A stretch of DNA of 64,000 nucleotides from Ciborinia camelliae (GCA_025890175.1 JANPYM010000014.1:505052-569051); one strand, 5' to 3'. Positions 47,322-58,824 are shown, numbered from the stretch's first letter. Notes: generated by a model not told the origin, from the sequence alone. Program-made: numbers and translations.

Positions 47322-48476
47322 ATGCAGCAGCCACGAATACAGGGATATGTCGATCCAAGATTTACAGAGGTGTTGAAATCATTTCAGCATTATCTTGACA
47401 TAGGAGAAGAGCTAGGTGCTTCCATCGCTGTTAACATCGATGGAGAAGATGTGGTCGATATCTGGGGAGGCTTCACTACACAGGACAAGACCCAGGCATG
47501 GGAACGCGACACCATTGTCAATGTCTTCTCCACAACCAAAACTGTCAGTGCTCTTGCGGCACTCATGCTTGTTGATCGTGGACTTCTCGACGTAAACGAA
47601 AAAGTGCAAAAATACTGGCCTGAGTTCGCGGGTGATGGGAGGTCATTCATTGAGGTTAGACACCTCTTATCGCATACATCTGGAATTTCCGGTTGGGAGC
47701 TGCCTATGACGATGGAAGACCTCTTCGATTTTGATTCGAGTGTTGCGAAGCTCGCAAAACAAGAACCTTGGTGGACTCCAGGATCAGCATCTGGCTATCA
47801 CATTTACACTTATGGGTTTCTCATCGGTCAACTAGTTCGCCGAGTTACCGGGAGTACTCTGAGGGAGTTTGTTGCCAAGGAGATTGCCGGGCCATTGGGA
47901 GCGGATTTTGAGATCGGATCATCGGAGAAGAATTGGCATCGAATAGCTCCTATTGTGTTTACAGGTTCAGAGGAAAGCGCACCTCCGATCGAAGACGCAG
48001 GCTCGATACAGGCAAAGACTTTCTACAATCCGCCGCTAGATAACTCTTTTGTAGATACCCCCAAATGGAGAGGAGCTGAAATTGCTGCAGTGAATGGTCA
48101 TGGCAATGCTCATTCCGTAGCCACCATGCTCAGTTCAATTTCGCTTGGAGGTGAAGTCAAGGGCGTGCGTCTTCTGTCACAGGAAACAATTGATCTCATT
48201 TTTCAGGAACAGTCGAAAGGAATCGACTTGGTGACTAGGATGAACGCCCGATTTGGTATCGGATTTGGGCTTCCTGGAAAGGATACAAATTTGAAATTGT
48301 TACCAGAAGGCCGAGTGTGTATGTGGGGTGGGTATGGCGGCTCAATTGCTATCATGGATCTTGATCGTCGCTTGACAATATCATACACCATGAACAAACT
48401 AGCTAATGCCATTTTGGATTCTGAACGCACCCGTGCGTATGTAAGGGCTGTTTATAGTGCAATTGGCGTACTATAA
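47322..48476 (+). CDS. Beta-lactamase-like serine hydrolase (class C/EstB type)
   Basis: An intronless 384-residue protein. The Ser-x-x-Lys motif is S70-T-T-K73 in NVFSTTKTVSAL, followed by the usual LMLVDRGLLDVNEKV and LLSHTSGI segments. The second-motif tyrosine is likely Tyr159 in GYHIYTYGFLIGQLVRRVTG, the spacing seen in EstB-type esterases. The third region is MWGGYGGSIAIMD, in place of the Lys-Thr-Gly box of true beta-lactamases. The family includes esterases, peptidases and the LovD acyltransferase. There is no signal peptide, so it is probably intracellular. The substrate is unknown; antibiotic hydrolysis is not implied. It lies between the SDR-like and M24 genes on the same strand. 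Confidence 0.9.
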   Translation: MQQPRIQGYVDPRFTEVLKSFQHYLDIGEELGASIAVNIDGEDVVDIWGGFTTQDKTQAWERDTIVNVFSTTKTVSALAALMLVDRGLLDVNEKVQKYWPEFAGDGRSFIEVRHLLSHTSGISGWELPMTMEDLFDFDSSVAKLAKQEPWWTPGSASGYHIYTYGFLIGQLVRRVTGSTLREFVAKEIAGPLGADFEIGSSEKNWHRIAPIVFTGSEESAPPIEDAGSIQAKTFYNPPLDNSFVDTPKWRGAEIAAVNGHGNAHSVATMLSSISLGGEVKGVRLLSQETIDLIFQEQSKGIDLVTRMNARFGIGFGLPGKDTNLKLLPEGRVCMWGGYGGSIAIMDLDRRLTISYTMNKLANAILDSERTRAYVRAVYSAIGVL

Positions 48477-49032
48477 ACTATTGCAACAGTATAGATATGG
48501 CAATGTATTCAGACTTTGACTGTCAAGATATTTTCGCTATACTTCTCTAACCTCGAATATACGTGAAGTCCAATCATGTGAACAGTTGCGTATTACTACG
48601 CGCGTGGGAGATGTACGGATGTAAATCAAGGCCGGTGATACCTTACTACAGCAATAGATTCGCTAGAAGGGGGCAAATAAGTTATTCAATACTATCAACC
48701 ATCTAACAGTTGGATAAGAAGACAAGTAGATGGTCTAACCCTTACCTGGTGGCCGGAGCTTGTATGGGTAGAGAAATATATGCGGTAGAAAGTGGGGACT
48801 CTTATTATATCCAATCGGCACCAATCGGGGATTTTCGGTTTGTACGATAGTGTGGAGGACCTCAATTCACTAGGATTGAAAGGATAAGGTGGTAAGGTCC
48901 ACACCTACATTGTTAAGATCTTCAGCTTTTACCATCTTACTTCATCCAAAACATTACATCTCAATCCTCCATCTCTTGAGAACATCCATCATTCCTCCAA
49001 TCGCATCCGTACACCTCTCATTATTCGAAGAC
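48477..49032. other. Intergenic, leader of the M24 gene
   Basis: The reading frame of the next gene stays open upstream to about 48889 but contains no ATG before 49033, so it is treated as leader. No other feature is seen. Confidence 0.5.
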
Positions 49033-49737
49033 ATGTCCAGCTCAACAACTGCGACGGAAGAAAGCCAACGTGCCGCATACTTGCAAGGTGCGCAAGACAA
49101 AGCAGTCAGTCTCTTCGAGGAGATTGAGCGCAGTCTCATCCGTCCCGGCATCAGTGAGAAGGACTTGAGCAAAGAAGTATTCGAGCTTGCCGCCGAGCGG
49201 TTTGGAGTTGAGAAGCATTGGCACAAGCGCGTGATCCGAAGTGGACCAAACACATTAATGCCGTATGCCGAAAATGCACCAGATCGTATCATCCAAGCAG
49301 ACGACATTCTATTCGTGGATCTCGGACCCGTATTTGAAGCTTGGGAAGCTGATTTTGGTCGGACATTTGTGCTTGGTGATGATCCGGCCAAGATTCGTTT
49401 GAGGGATTCGTTGGAACCGACGTGGCTTAAGGTTAAGGCACAGTTCCGAGAGAACCCGGATATGTCGGGTGAAGCTCTATATGACATAGCATGCACTGCC
49501 GCACAGGAAGCTGGGTACGAATATGGAGGGAAGCTGGCAGGTCATTTGGTTGGGAATTTTCCTCACGAGCGCATTCCTAGAGACAAGATATCACTCTATA
49601 TCACACCTGGAAATAAAGAGGCCATGAGCAAACTTAATCCGGCGGGTCAGAAGCGACATTGGATTTTGGAAATTCATCTTGTGGATCGAGGTCTTCAGAT
49701 TGGAGGATTTTACGAGCAGCTCCTGACGGTTGGATGA
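49033..49737 (+). CDS. M24 (aminopeptidase P-like) metallopeptidase family protein
   Basis: An intronless 234-residue protein starting MSSSTTATEESQ. Metal-ligand positions of the pita-bread fold are recognisable. The two aspartates are in ILFVDLGPVFEAWEADFGRT. The histidine is in KLAGHLVGNFPH. The glutamates are in HWILEIHLVD and GGFYEQLL. The Asp-Asp-His-Glu-Glu pattern suggests it can still bind two metals. It is shorter than full aminopeptidase P and lacks the N-terminal creatinase domain, as is usual for the short fungal M24 group. It is cytosolic by appearance. The natural substrate is unknown. It is the third same-strand enzyme gene in the island between the two HET genes. Confidence 0.85.
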   Translation: MSSSTTATEESQRAAYLQGAQDKAVSLFEEIERSLIRPGISEKDLSKEVFELAAERFGVEKHWHKRVIRSGPNTLMPYAENAPDRIIQADDILFVDLGPVFEAWEADFGRTFVLGDDPAKIRLRDSLEPTWLKVKAQFRENPDMSGEALYDIACTAAQEAGYEYGGKLAGHLVGNFPHERIPRDKISLYITPGNKEAMSKLNPAGQKRHWILEIHLVDRGLQIGGFYEQLLTVG

Positions 49738-51233
49738 GTCTAAGCAGATGAGGTATTGGGTAGTAATCACTTCGATGGGTTGTGAGAATAGGGGTAAAAT
49801 TCCATTGATAGAGAGGCTTAGAATAAAACTGGGACGAAAGCTTCAAATTCCTCTTTCCTAATATTTGATGGCCATGTAATGTTTTTGTGGGGAATTACTC
49901 CCGTCATCTTATTTCTGCTATAGCTGTCACCTGTTCTATTATCTGGACAAGATTCAAACGTCCAGGCTCTAGGTAAGATCTCCTTAGACCTATTTCTCAC
50001 ACGCAACTCAACATAGATTATACTGGGAGGATTCTGGTTGTAGGTGTGGAATGGTTGATTTATCATTAAATCTACGATCCTGAGGCTATGTAGAGATATA
50101 TGGCCGTACCTGCCATATTGATTCCTAACATCGCTCAGCTTTTCTTACTACCTTTTATAAACCGGAAGTCCACCAGTCGATATTCAGTACCATCTTGTTG
50201 TTCTTCCTCCATTCTATTGATATGCTGTATCGCTAATCTAGCCTAGTATGAATCGGGAACCGAGTGGTTGTGAAGTCATTGATTTCCTCAAACCCCAAGC
50301 AGAACAATTGTCCTCGGCGGTATCAATTTTAATTTTTCCAATGAGATATGAGGATCAAGTGATGTACTCTTACTGTAGTGTATGTAGTGTAACAAACCCT
50401 ACCTTTCGTACGGTCATGGCTAAAAGAAGATCTTGCACTTATCCACAACATGGCCGATTGTTGAGTGCTAGTCCTCATAAATGTCGGTACAATCATGTGA
50501 CCGTACATAGGGGGCAATAAGAATTCACTAGCGTTCGCGCTAATGCCTCTCAACCCCATAGTAGGTAGTTTTATTGGAGTCAAAGATTATTGTTTGAAGA
50601 ACGGGTGATAGTAACAGGGGTGGATTTATCAGGTCACATAGGGACTAGATTAGCGTAGTATTAGCTCAGGACCTTGCTTATAAGCAGTCCCAGTTTAGAC
50701 CTTCAATCCACATCCCCTTCGATCGAAACCAAGCTATTTTCTGTGATGTACTGTATTCTCTGTATTATATTCACAACGCTACCTACTCCTCACTGTCCAC
50801 ATTGGGGCTAGCGTACATGCTAGTCCTTTATACCGTTGCATATATTCCCCCACTACTACTGTACATAGTCTGAGCTACACACCCAATATAATCTATGTTC
50901 AACAATTATACATAGGATTAAGCACTTACACTTTCACATACACCAGGTTGATACCAACAATACATTCATTTCATTCTCTGGCTTATACAGCCTTGCCATA
51001 TCAGTTCCGCTCCCGCTTGCTTATAAGGGCTCCTTTCTCTTAGCTGACCCTTTTCCTTCTACATTACAAACAACATCTCCAACGTCACAAATAGTTGAAG
51101 TCCAACCATTTGTCTCACAGCATATACATCGATATTTCTACCAACGCATCGCTTTGCAATTGCAATATCAGTTAGAAAAAGCATTTTCAAGCATACTATC
51201 ATCGAGAGACTCTTACAGAAACGGTTTTTCAAT
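49738..51233. other. Intergenic, promoter of the F-box gene
   Basis: No supported gene. Contains dispersed repeat copy 2 at 50035-50150. The last 200 bp is a C/A-rich leader with CTCCAACGTC-type sequence before the F-box start codon. Confidence 0.5.
50035..50150 (+). repeat. Dispersed repeat, copy 2
   Basis: This resembles 7798-7935 in the same orientation. GGTTGATTTAT and CCATATTGATTCC-AACATCG are the best conserved blocks, and CAGCTT follows in both. No inverted ends or target duplications are visible. Confidence 0.5.
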
Positions 51234-52906
51234 ATGACCGGAACAATTTTGGAGGACCTCCCAATGGAGCTTTTGATCCAAATAGTCTCCAATCTCGATC
51301 GAAAGGATCTTCAAATTATTCGATACACATGTCGCAAGATCAACCTTGTGGCTAAGCAAACCCTTTTCGCAACAGTGTTTCTTCGTCCTACTTATAGAAG
51401 TTTCGTGAAGCTGAACTTGATAGCGAAGAATGATAGCACTCAGGGTTTAGTTAGATCTCTTTTATACGACAGGAGATTGACATGGGGTAAGATGGCTATG
51501 GCCTGTGCCAACAGGGCAGACAGGTAAGTAAGATTGTTTTGTTTTTGATTCTTCCCATAGCTCTGAGCTTTGCACTGGCTCGTGGATGGCTCATCAATTG
51601 TATTCATGCTAATACTGAGGATAGAATACTGCAACCCAGAGTGGATAATCTCTTCGAGTTTATGATTCCCGGGTTTCGTACTGTTCACGGCTCAGATGAA
51701 GAATCTTCAGAAATGTCCCAACCTTCGCGATCTGCGGAATCTCTTTATAATTTTCATAAGTTCATGACTAATCATATGATCGAACAAGATTATATTCTTA
51801 CCGGAGACACAGAGACATTATTGTTTCGAAAGGCGCTACAGTCTTTCAATAACCTGTCTGTTTTAAAAATCCAGGATATCCCGATTACGGATTCTGAAGA
51901 TCCCTTTGTCCCGCCTGTTTTAAAAATCCAGGATATCCCGATTACGCATTCTGAAGATCCCTTTGCCCTGCAAAGATTCATCCTCTCCAACATTAGTACA
52001 ATGCGTCAAGAAATGATTCCTTTTTCAGAGAACGGCCTTCACAAGCTCCTCAATGTGATGCCAAGGTTGCCATGCACTCTAAAAAAGCTCTTTTTACCCA
52101 CGTATTTTCAAACCTGGGATATCTCTGATAGCGATACCACGCCTCTTCGAATGTTCCAAGGGGTGGAGGAATTCGAAGCAGTGATCATCAGACTGGACTC
52201 CAAGGACGTCTATCCTTCCCGCTCATTTATCCAGCAGATGTGGGAAAATATGCCAAGACTGAAGAGCTTGAGAATACGTTTCTGCGGCGACCTCGGGATC
52301 AAATTTCAAGGTATCGGCCATCCTTCTTCATTTGGTATCTATATGGGCCATCAGCATTTTCAGCATCTACGAGCAATCCATTTCCATGATCTGATTGCAG
52401 TAGCTCAGGAGTTTAAAGAGTTTATGCAATTACACTCATCTACCCTAACAAAGCTTCACTTATCCGGGAAGACATATTTTGCCGGTGTCTCTGTCACCAT
52501 TCCTTCCGATGTCGCAGAGATCTCACCATTTGCTTGGATTGAGATGATTGTCTTCCTAGGCAAGGAAATGTCCCTTGATGATTTCTCCTTGGATGGCGAG
52601 TTCTCTACCTCTAGCTCTGAAGTATGGACAACCAATTATTCGAATTGGAATTGGATCATTCCACCTGCTCCTCCAAGACCATCACAGACAAGCTTGTTCA
52701 CTCGTATTCATGAATATGTTATGCATAAAGGAGAGTCTCCGTTCCAACGAAAGCCTGAAAATGACGAAGAAAAATATGCCAGTTGGCACCCCCTTTCTGA
52801 ATGGGAATATGAGGAGGATAATTCGTGGTGTTTCAATGCGGTCTGTCCTACTGATTACAGACGGACGGACACAATCGATTATCAGCGCGATCATCTAATC
52901 GAGTAG
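51234..52906 (+). CDS. F-box protein with internal tandem duplication
   Basis: Exons 51234-51523 and 51568-52906 (44-bp intron, GTAAGT donor, acceptor ..TCTGAG) give 542 residues. The F-box is at residues of about 5-45: LEDLPMELLIQIVSNLDRKDLQ, then IRYTCRKINLVAKQTLF. The rest is an LRR-free, probably all-helical substrate region typical of fungal F-box proteins of unknown target. Such proteins link targets to Skp1-Cullin-1 ubiquitin ligases; here this is inferred from the F-box only. The closer acceptor at 51560 shifts frame, so the second AG was chosen. A 19-residue unit containing VLKIQDIPIT-SEDPF is duplicated in tandem in the second exon. Confidence 0.78.
51858..51971 (+). repeat. In-frame 57-bp tandem duplication in the F-box gene
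   Basis: 51858-51914 and 51915-51971 are identical at 54 of 57 positions. The three differences all change amino acids (Asp/His, Val/Ala, Pro/Leu). Confidence 0.95.
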
Positions 52907-53208
52907 ATTCAAAAATTGCAGCTAGAGGACATATAGGAGGCATAGAAAGCAGATTAGATCCTTTAGTCTGGAATAAAACGACTGTGAATGTACAGCTTGA
53001 GAATGGATACGGTGGGATATGTTGGGATTAATTAGCATAAAATTCAACAAATAATGGCAATATATTTACCAAACATTTCTCTTTCTGAATTTTGACATAA
53101 ACGTGATTATAAACAAAAGCTTGAGTCATTCCATATGATTGAAGGCTCGTAAAAGATGTATCACGTCGAGCTATAAGGCTTACTCCCTACCAACCAGCCA
53201 ACACCCCC

Positions 53209-55320
53209 TCATTCCAAGAAAGAATTCTCCAAATTTCCTTTCGCCACACCCACAGCCTCGCCATTCATAACCCCACGCACATAAGCCTCCCCAATCAACC
53301 GTCTATTCCCACTTCCCTCCACCGGTCTCAAAACCATCGGCACCTTCGACCCCGCAACAATCCAAACTTCATCCCCCTTCTCTACATCCAACGTCTGAGC
53401 CGCAATTCCCCAATATCCTTTCGCGGTTCTGAACATTCTTCTCCCGGCATATACGACCCTAAACGCCTCATAAAAATCACCGTAATCGCTATCGAGTTTT
53501 GCCTTTTCGGGTTCGGTGAAATCTTCCCTGGCGGAGATTTTGATTAGTTTGTCTAGATCTTTCCACGTGGGGATTAGAGATTTGTTGAACGGGTGTTGGG
53601 ATAATGTATCGATCATATGTTTGGCTGCGTCGTATAACTTCTGGAGATTTGGTAACTTGGGAGTGTGGTTTGACAGTGCATAGTTATATGCGATAGTCAA
53701 TTCCGAGATGCGTACTGCGATGAAATATTGAAAAGCATGTCGTGCATCTTCGTTGGCGGGGAGTTTTCGGAAAGTGTCTTTGATGAGTGTTCGCCAGAAT
53801 GCTTCGAAATACGTTTCAGTGTTCTCGTCGGCATGGGGATAATCTTGATTTGGATAGTTTGCCAAGAGTTCTAGCACAGTGTTGAACCCAAAATCATTTC
53901 CCATGATTTCCGCATGGCTAGCTGCGAACTCGGGGATAGTATCAAGTTTATAAGCAGAAATAGGAAGAAGATGTCGCGATTCTAGCGGTGGTAAAATTGG
54001 TACTTCGAATTTTAGACCTCGACTTGCATTCCATCTCTCACTCCCTGGTTTTGGTCTGGGATTCCCGGCTAGGGGTTGTGGATTAGACGACGAGCTAAAA
54101 TCCGGCACCCAAGATGGGAGGTTCCCAATAGCTCGCACAGATTCGGGTTTTTGAATCGCGAGAGAGTAATCCTCGACTAGAGAAAGTATATTCAGATCTT
54201 TAGTCTCAAATATTATTTCCCACACTGCTCTCGTATAAACACTCGCAGTTGTCGGTTCATTTTTATAATCTGGTGTCATATCTTCCGGTATTATCTTTCC
54301 TCCTTTCTCCCAGATACCTCGAATTGCATAGATTTTATCCTTCGGATTCGTCGCTTCGAAAAATCTCGAGTAATACAACAGCTTTTCTAAATCCAAAGCT
54401 CTTCCCATTTCCTCCTTTCCAAGCTTCGCCATCTCCCTCATATTTTGGAAGATTGACTGATTGTTCAATGTATTATTGACATAAACAGTGCCCTCGATAT
54501 CCTCCACAGTCTCAATCAACATCTCCATCAACAATGTTCCTAATCCCGTCTCCCTCAGAATCTTCGCACAAGCAGTAATATCCCCCCATTCAATAACATC
54601 ACTCCCACAAACCACGACGATTTTCCCCGGCAAAAAAGCTTCTTGGACTACCCATATCCGACTAAACCACGTGCGTTGCAGAAATGCTGCATATTCCAGC
54701 CATTGCCACATTTCCACCTCTTTAATCCCTAGTTTGGGGTAAACATCCCAGTCCTCTAGATCCGTGATTTGGAATCCGATGTATTTCTCCTCGGGGATCT
54801 TGGACAGAACACCCATTACTTCAATAGCATACGGAGAATGGAAATCTGAGACCCCGAGCCAGATAATTACTTGAGAGCATCGAGAATATATCTCGCCCAT
54901 CATTCCAACCTGGATATTCCTCTCCTCAACACTATCTTGATTAATACAAATGCCATCTATCCAGATGAGATTTTGCCTTTGAAAACCCTTCCCATCCTCC
55001 TTCTCAACGTTATTCTTACTAAATTCCTGCAGAGCAAATAAGAGATTCTCCGTGATGAGCAATGTTTGTCCGTTGCAGATGATACGGTGTTCTCGATTAG
55101 CATTGCTGCGATGGATTTCGTCTTCGAGGCTGAGAGCGTGGTAGAGAGGGTCCGACCAGGTGTAGGAGAGACAATCATAGGGGGGTGCGGTTTCAAGATT
55201 TACTTCTTGTAGTGTTACGCGGATTGGGTTCTCGTCGGGACCGGAATCTAGATGCAGGAGGCGAATAAAGGGGGAGGGGAGGATGGAAGGGTAGATTGTG
55301 CTGGGGGTAGGTGGCATCAT
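53209..55320 (-). CDS. HET-domain protein
   Basis: An intronless 703-residue protein. The start MMPPTPSTIYPS at 55320 is the first ATG in frame; the open frame upstream has only a GTG. The HET core is complete and canonical: APPYDCLSYTWSDPL (about 46-59), then IWIDGICINQDSVEERNIQV, GEIYSRCSQVIIWLG and RTWFSRIWVVQEA. NPKDKIYAIRGI corresponds to the usual D-K-I-Y-A-L-L-G box. The C-terminal module is YWGIAAQTLDVEKGDEVWIV and GEAYVRGVMNGEAVG, matching the HET protein at 43109. The two are paralogues in opposite orientation around the enzyme and F-box genes. Family role: heterokaryon incompatibility. It converges with the F-box gene, with about 300 bp between stops. Confidence 0.92.
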   Translation of the reverse strand: MMPPTPSTIYPSILPSPFIRLLHLDSGPDENPIRVTLQEVNLETAPPYDCLSYTWSDPLYHALSLEDEIHRSNANREHRIICNGQTLLITENLLFALQEFSKNNVEKEDGKGFQRQNLIWIDGICINQDSVEERNIQVGMMGEIYSRCSQVIIWLGVSDFHSPYAIEVMGVLSKIPEEKYIGFQITDLEDWDVYPKLGIKEVEMWQWLEYAAFLQRTWFSRIWVVQEAFLPGKIVVVCGSDVIEWGDITACAKILRETGLGTLLMEMLIETVEDIEGTVYVNNTLNNQSIFQNMREMAKLGKEEMGRALDLEKLLYYSRFFEATNPKDKIYAIRGIWEKGGKIIPEDMTPDYKNEPTTASVYTRAVWEIIFETKDLNILSLVEDYSLAIQKPESVRAIGNLPSWVPDFSSSSNPQPLAGNPRPKPGSERWNASRGLKFEVPILPPLESRHLLPISAYKLDTIPEFAASHAEIMGNDFGFNTVLELLANYPNQDYPHADENTETYFEAFWRTLIKDTFRKLPANEDARHAFQYFIAVRISELTIAYNYALSNHTPKLPNLQKLYDAAKHMIDTLSQHPFNKSLIPTWKDLDKLIKISAREDFTEPEKAKLDSDYGDFYEAFRVVYAGRRMFRTAKGYWGIAAQTLDVEKGDEVWIVAGSKVPMVLRPVEGSGNRRLIGEAYVRGVMNGEAVGVAKGNLENSFLE

Positions 55321-55955
55321 GCATAGATATGTCACGGTATTTGTGAGAGAAACGGCACTCGCGTGTCGCGAGGGTGGGGTTCGAAGATATGATTGATGGA
55401 TGAGGATGTAGAAGAGTGAGATTTCTACTTATGCCAAGATAGACGGGGGAAGTCTAGAATTTATACGCATTGAGAAGCTATTGTGGGGTCTAGAAAGAAA
55501 AGGATGCATGCAGGGTGGGGGCGCTGGGGGTTTCACTGCTGACGTGTAGAAGAATGAGATTTAGTCAGCCCTGTGTCCCACGGCTGAGAAAAGACCTGTT
55601 GGGTATCCCGAGGACTCGGGCTACATGCGTTGTAGATTTTGATTAGTCTTATACTCATAGCCAGACATTATAGCTCTAGAGTCTAGAGAACCTCGTGAAC
55701 TAGATTACCCTTGGCACTCAAGCTATAATTGCATGATTATAAATTTGATCTAATATTGTACAAATAGAAAGTTTATTATTTCATGATTAAACTTTTCCAA
55801 TATTTCAGTCTCCCAACTATTTATGATACATTTTTCTAATTAACCGCTATTATACAGAGGCAATAGAAGTACGGTTTATACAAAACAAGAGTTAAGATAC
55901 CCAAAGACTCCTCAACCACACCCTTAACCGTCATTATTTCCATCATTGACTCAAA
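55321..55955. other. Intergenic, HET gene promoter
   Basis: Between the HET start codon and the stop of the S41 gene. AT-rich near 55700-55860. No gene or repeat is seen. Confidence 0.5.
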
Positions 55956-58824
55956 TCATTTGCTACAATCAGCACATTGATTAATATCAAGCTTTTTCAA
56001 CTGCGTCTGAATCCCACATTTCGCCCCGCTCCCAGTAGGCGGACAAATGTTCTGATGAATATTCTGACGCCCCAATTTTTCAAAATTTGTACTATGCGGC
56101 GCACATTTAGTTTTGGTACGAGGGCAAAGCTTTCCAGGTTGAGGACATTTGCTCAAACATTGGGATACAGCTTCGCCACCAGCACATGATGGAACGTCGA
56201 CGCAGAGTTTTCCACCCTTGCAGTCTGCATCTTTCTTGCATTTGTCAATTTTGGAGGATTCGAGAGCATTACGAGAGACGCCCTCGTTGACAGCTGGAAG
56301 GCCGTTGTTGAGCTCCTGGAGAATGAAATTTGCGATAGGAGATGTCGTTAGTTGGGATAAATAGTTGGTGATATTAGTTTTGGCTATTGGGTTACCGGAT
56401 GAGGGACCAGCGAAATCAGTCGAGTTTTGAAATGTGTAAGAATACCCGGTTGATTCCTTGACACACAGACTAGAGTTCTTCCAGATAGCATCTGCAGCAT
56501 ATTGCCACAGATTGGTATAGTTATATATGGTTTGTGGAGTGTAGTAGATGCGACAATCTGCAGCTTCGTACGCAAATTGCAAGGGAATTTCCTCGTTTTT
56601 GCGTACTTGGTCACGGAGATTGATATCCGCGTAGTAAACAAACACGCTAAGTTGTTCAGTTCGATTTGGAAGGAATGTAGCATCTGGTGAGCTTTGATTT
56701 TGCAAAAGTTTTTGAGTGAAATCAATGTTGGCATCGAGAGTTGAGGTATCGTAGTCTCGTGCACCACGAGATCCGGCAGGGACTTGCATAGGTCCAGTAG
56801 ATGGGGTCCCACCCACAGCAACGATTTTCACACCACTGGCCGATTGTCTAAACATCTCAACCAAGAGAGCACAAGAAGAGTGACATATACCGTCCGAGAG
56901 CTGCAGGAATTAGATAATGATTATTTGGAGGGTGTAGCGAAGACACTTACAATTATTATATCTTTTTCTGCAAAAGGTGGCTGGGCTCCAGAAGGTGCAG
57001 GATTCGCATCATAGCCGTAAACTACAAAAGAGTCATCACTGATATCTAGACCGGTACCCGATGCATCAAAAATAGCATTAGATAGATCATATTGTTGCTA
57101 TTGATATTCGTCAGGTGTGTCTTAAATGGTGCCAGCAGTAGCAATCAAAGATAACATCAACTTACAGTATTAGTGAAGTTGTCACCATTGTACAAATTAG
57201 GCCCAAAAAACTCCCCCCAATTCGTGAAGTTGTGATTCGTATCAGCATTGATTCGATCAGTAACAACCCATTCATCAGCGGCTAAAGCATACTTTGTCTC
57301 ATCGTCTTCGGCTAAGCTATCCCAGTACGGTGTTAGGGTTTTGCCAAGCACATCAGCAGAAGAATGAGCCCTCATTCGAGAACCGACAAATGGGTCGATA
57401 TTCGGGAAAAATTGTTTGAATGTATCAATTGCGAGTAACGATTGTCCGCCATAATTTTGTTGAAGATCAATTACCACCTTCTTAAGACCGGCTGCTTGTG
57501 TCTGATTGATGAATTGAGCAATCGTTTGTTGGAAGCTAAATACTGCGTCCCCATCAACGTCGAAGCTGGGAATACTGAGAACGGAGATAGACGTGGAATT
57601 GAGGAAGTATCCTGTGCTTTTATTAGTAATCACGTATGCAAGTGAGGTAGAAGACATCGGCTTGACGAATATTGATAGGTAACATACCAGAAACAACACC
57701 ATCGCCAAATGTTCCAAGATCTTCTTGGGCAATATCAGGTATATCGGGGTAGGCTGTATTGTTCCAGCCAGTTGGAGCTGGGGTGGTGGTTGTTGAAGTG
57801 GCCGCAGCTGTCATTGAACTAGTCGCAGATTCAATGGAAGAATCATCTTCCGAATCATTTGCATCCGGATCGTACGAGGCAGGATAGAATCCCAAAACGA
57901 AGAAATTGTAAAAGTCTCCCCCAGTCTGAAGAGGACCCGTTGGGCCGGGGCTATCGTAGATAGCAAGGTATTTCTCGGTCCAAGACGTCCCATTTTCCAG
58001 TACAAAAGTAATATTGTCGCCAGGGTAGAATGTCGCGGCGCCTGAAAATACATTGAAGGATCCTTGGATGTCTTGAGCCGCACTAAGCATTAACTGATTC
58101 CAATCTGAATGAGCCTCGAGGGTGCCCACTGAATTCACCGACGCGAAATCTGAAAGATAGGTGTTGGCATCTTTACCATTGATTGACTTGATAGCTGAAG
58201 GTTGAAAAGTTGTAAAGAAATCACTATCGAAAAGATCGTCGGCAAGATAGACCTTTGGAGTTTGCTGGCCATCTAATGATAGTGATACCACATCCCTTGG
58301 GCTTGCAAAACTAAATGCGGATAATACTCCTGCCAACATATCAACATGGCTATCGTGCGCAGCGTAAATCAAAGTCTGTAAAGCAGCCTCAAACTCGTAT
58401 TGATTTGCGAAAACACCCTCGTCTATAGCGGTTTGAATTCGGGTCAGTCCTTCTAAGAGGTCAACCGCTGGTTGTTGATAACTTGTCGGTGGATTCTTCA
58501 GATATGACAATGTGCTCTGAAACTGAAGGGTGTCATTATAATATGAGATAAAACGAGAGGCGACAGCAGGATTAAAGGGAACGCTAGTAAGGCATTCAAA
58601 CGCAAAACTTGCGTTGAATACAACTGTGTCTGTTGTTTCGTTAGCCAAGTATCAGGTTGATATAACATAACCTCATTACCTTCATTATTAACAATATCAC
58701 CACACGCCGTTGAAGCAGCAGTCCGAGCACTCAATGTCGCAGTCGTTCCAGGTCTAGGACTTGCATTCACAGCCCAACTAACATAAAGTAAAAGTAACAA
58801 CTTGGCACATTGGAAAGCCCACAT
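55956..58824 (-). CDS. Secreted S41-family peptidase with Cys-rich tail
   Basis: Exons (minus strand) 58680-58824, 57688-58629, 57166-57611, 56951-57097 and 55956-56900 give 874 residues. All four introns (50, 76, 68 and 50 bp) keep frame. A signal peptide is evident: MWAFQCAKLLLLLYVSWAVNA. Characteristic blocks of the fungal CPAF-like S41 group are VFNASFAFECLTSVPFN, FQSTLSYLKNPP, AAHDSHVDM and PASYDPD, then the Ser/Thr-rich linker SATSSMTAAATSTTTTPAP. The peptidase part has FLNSTSISVLSIPSF and LKKVVIDLQQNYGG. The likely catalytic serine is in ILSDGICHSSCALLVEMF, reached only when the 50-bp fourth intron is removed. The last ~95 residues hold 12 cysteines (from DKCKKDADCKGGKLC to CADCSK). 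Probable extracellular serine peptidase; substrate unknown. Confidence 0.88.

Noticed and set aside
48889..49032. Upstream extension of the M24 gene by 48 codons
   Set aside because: The extension begins with GTG and contains no ATG; the first ATG at 49033 begins the conserved part.
55321..55335. Five-codon upstream extension of the HET gene at 53209
   Set aside because: Would need a GTG start; ATG at 55320 is adjacent.
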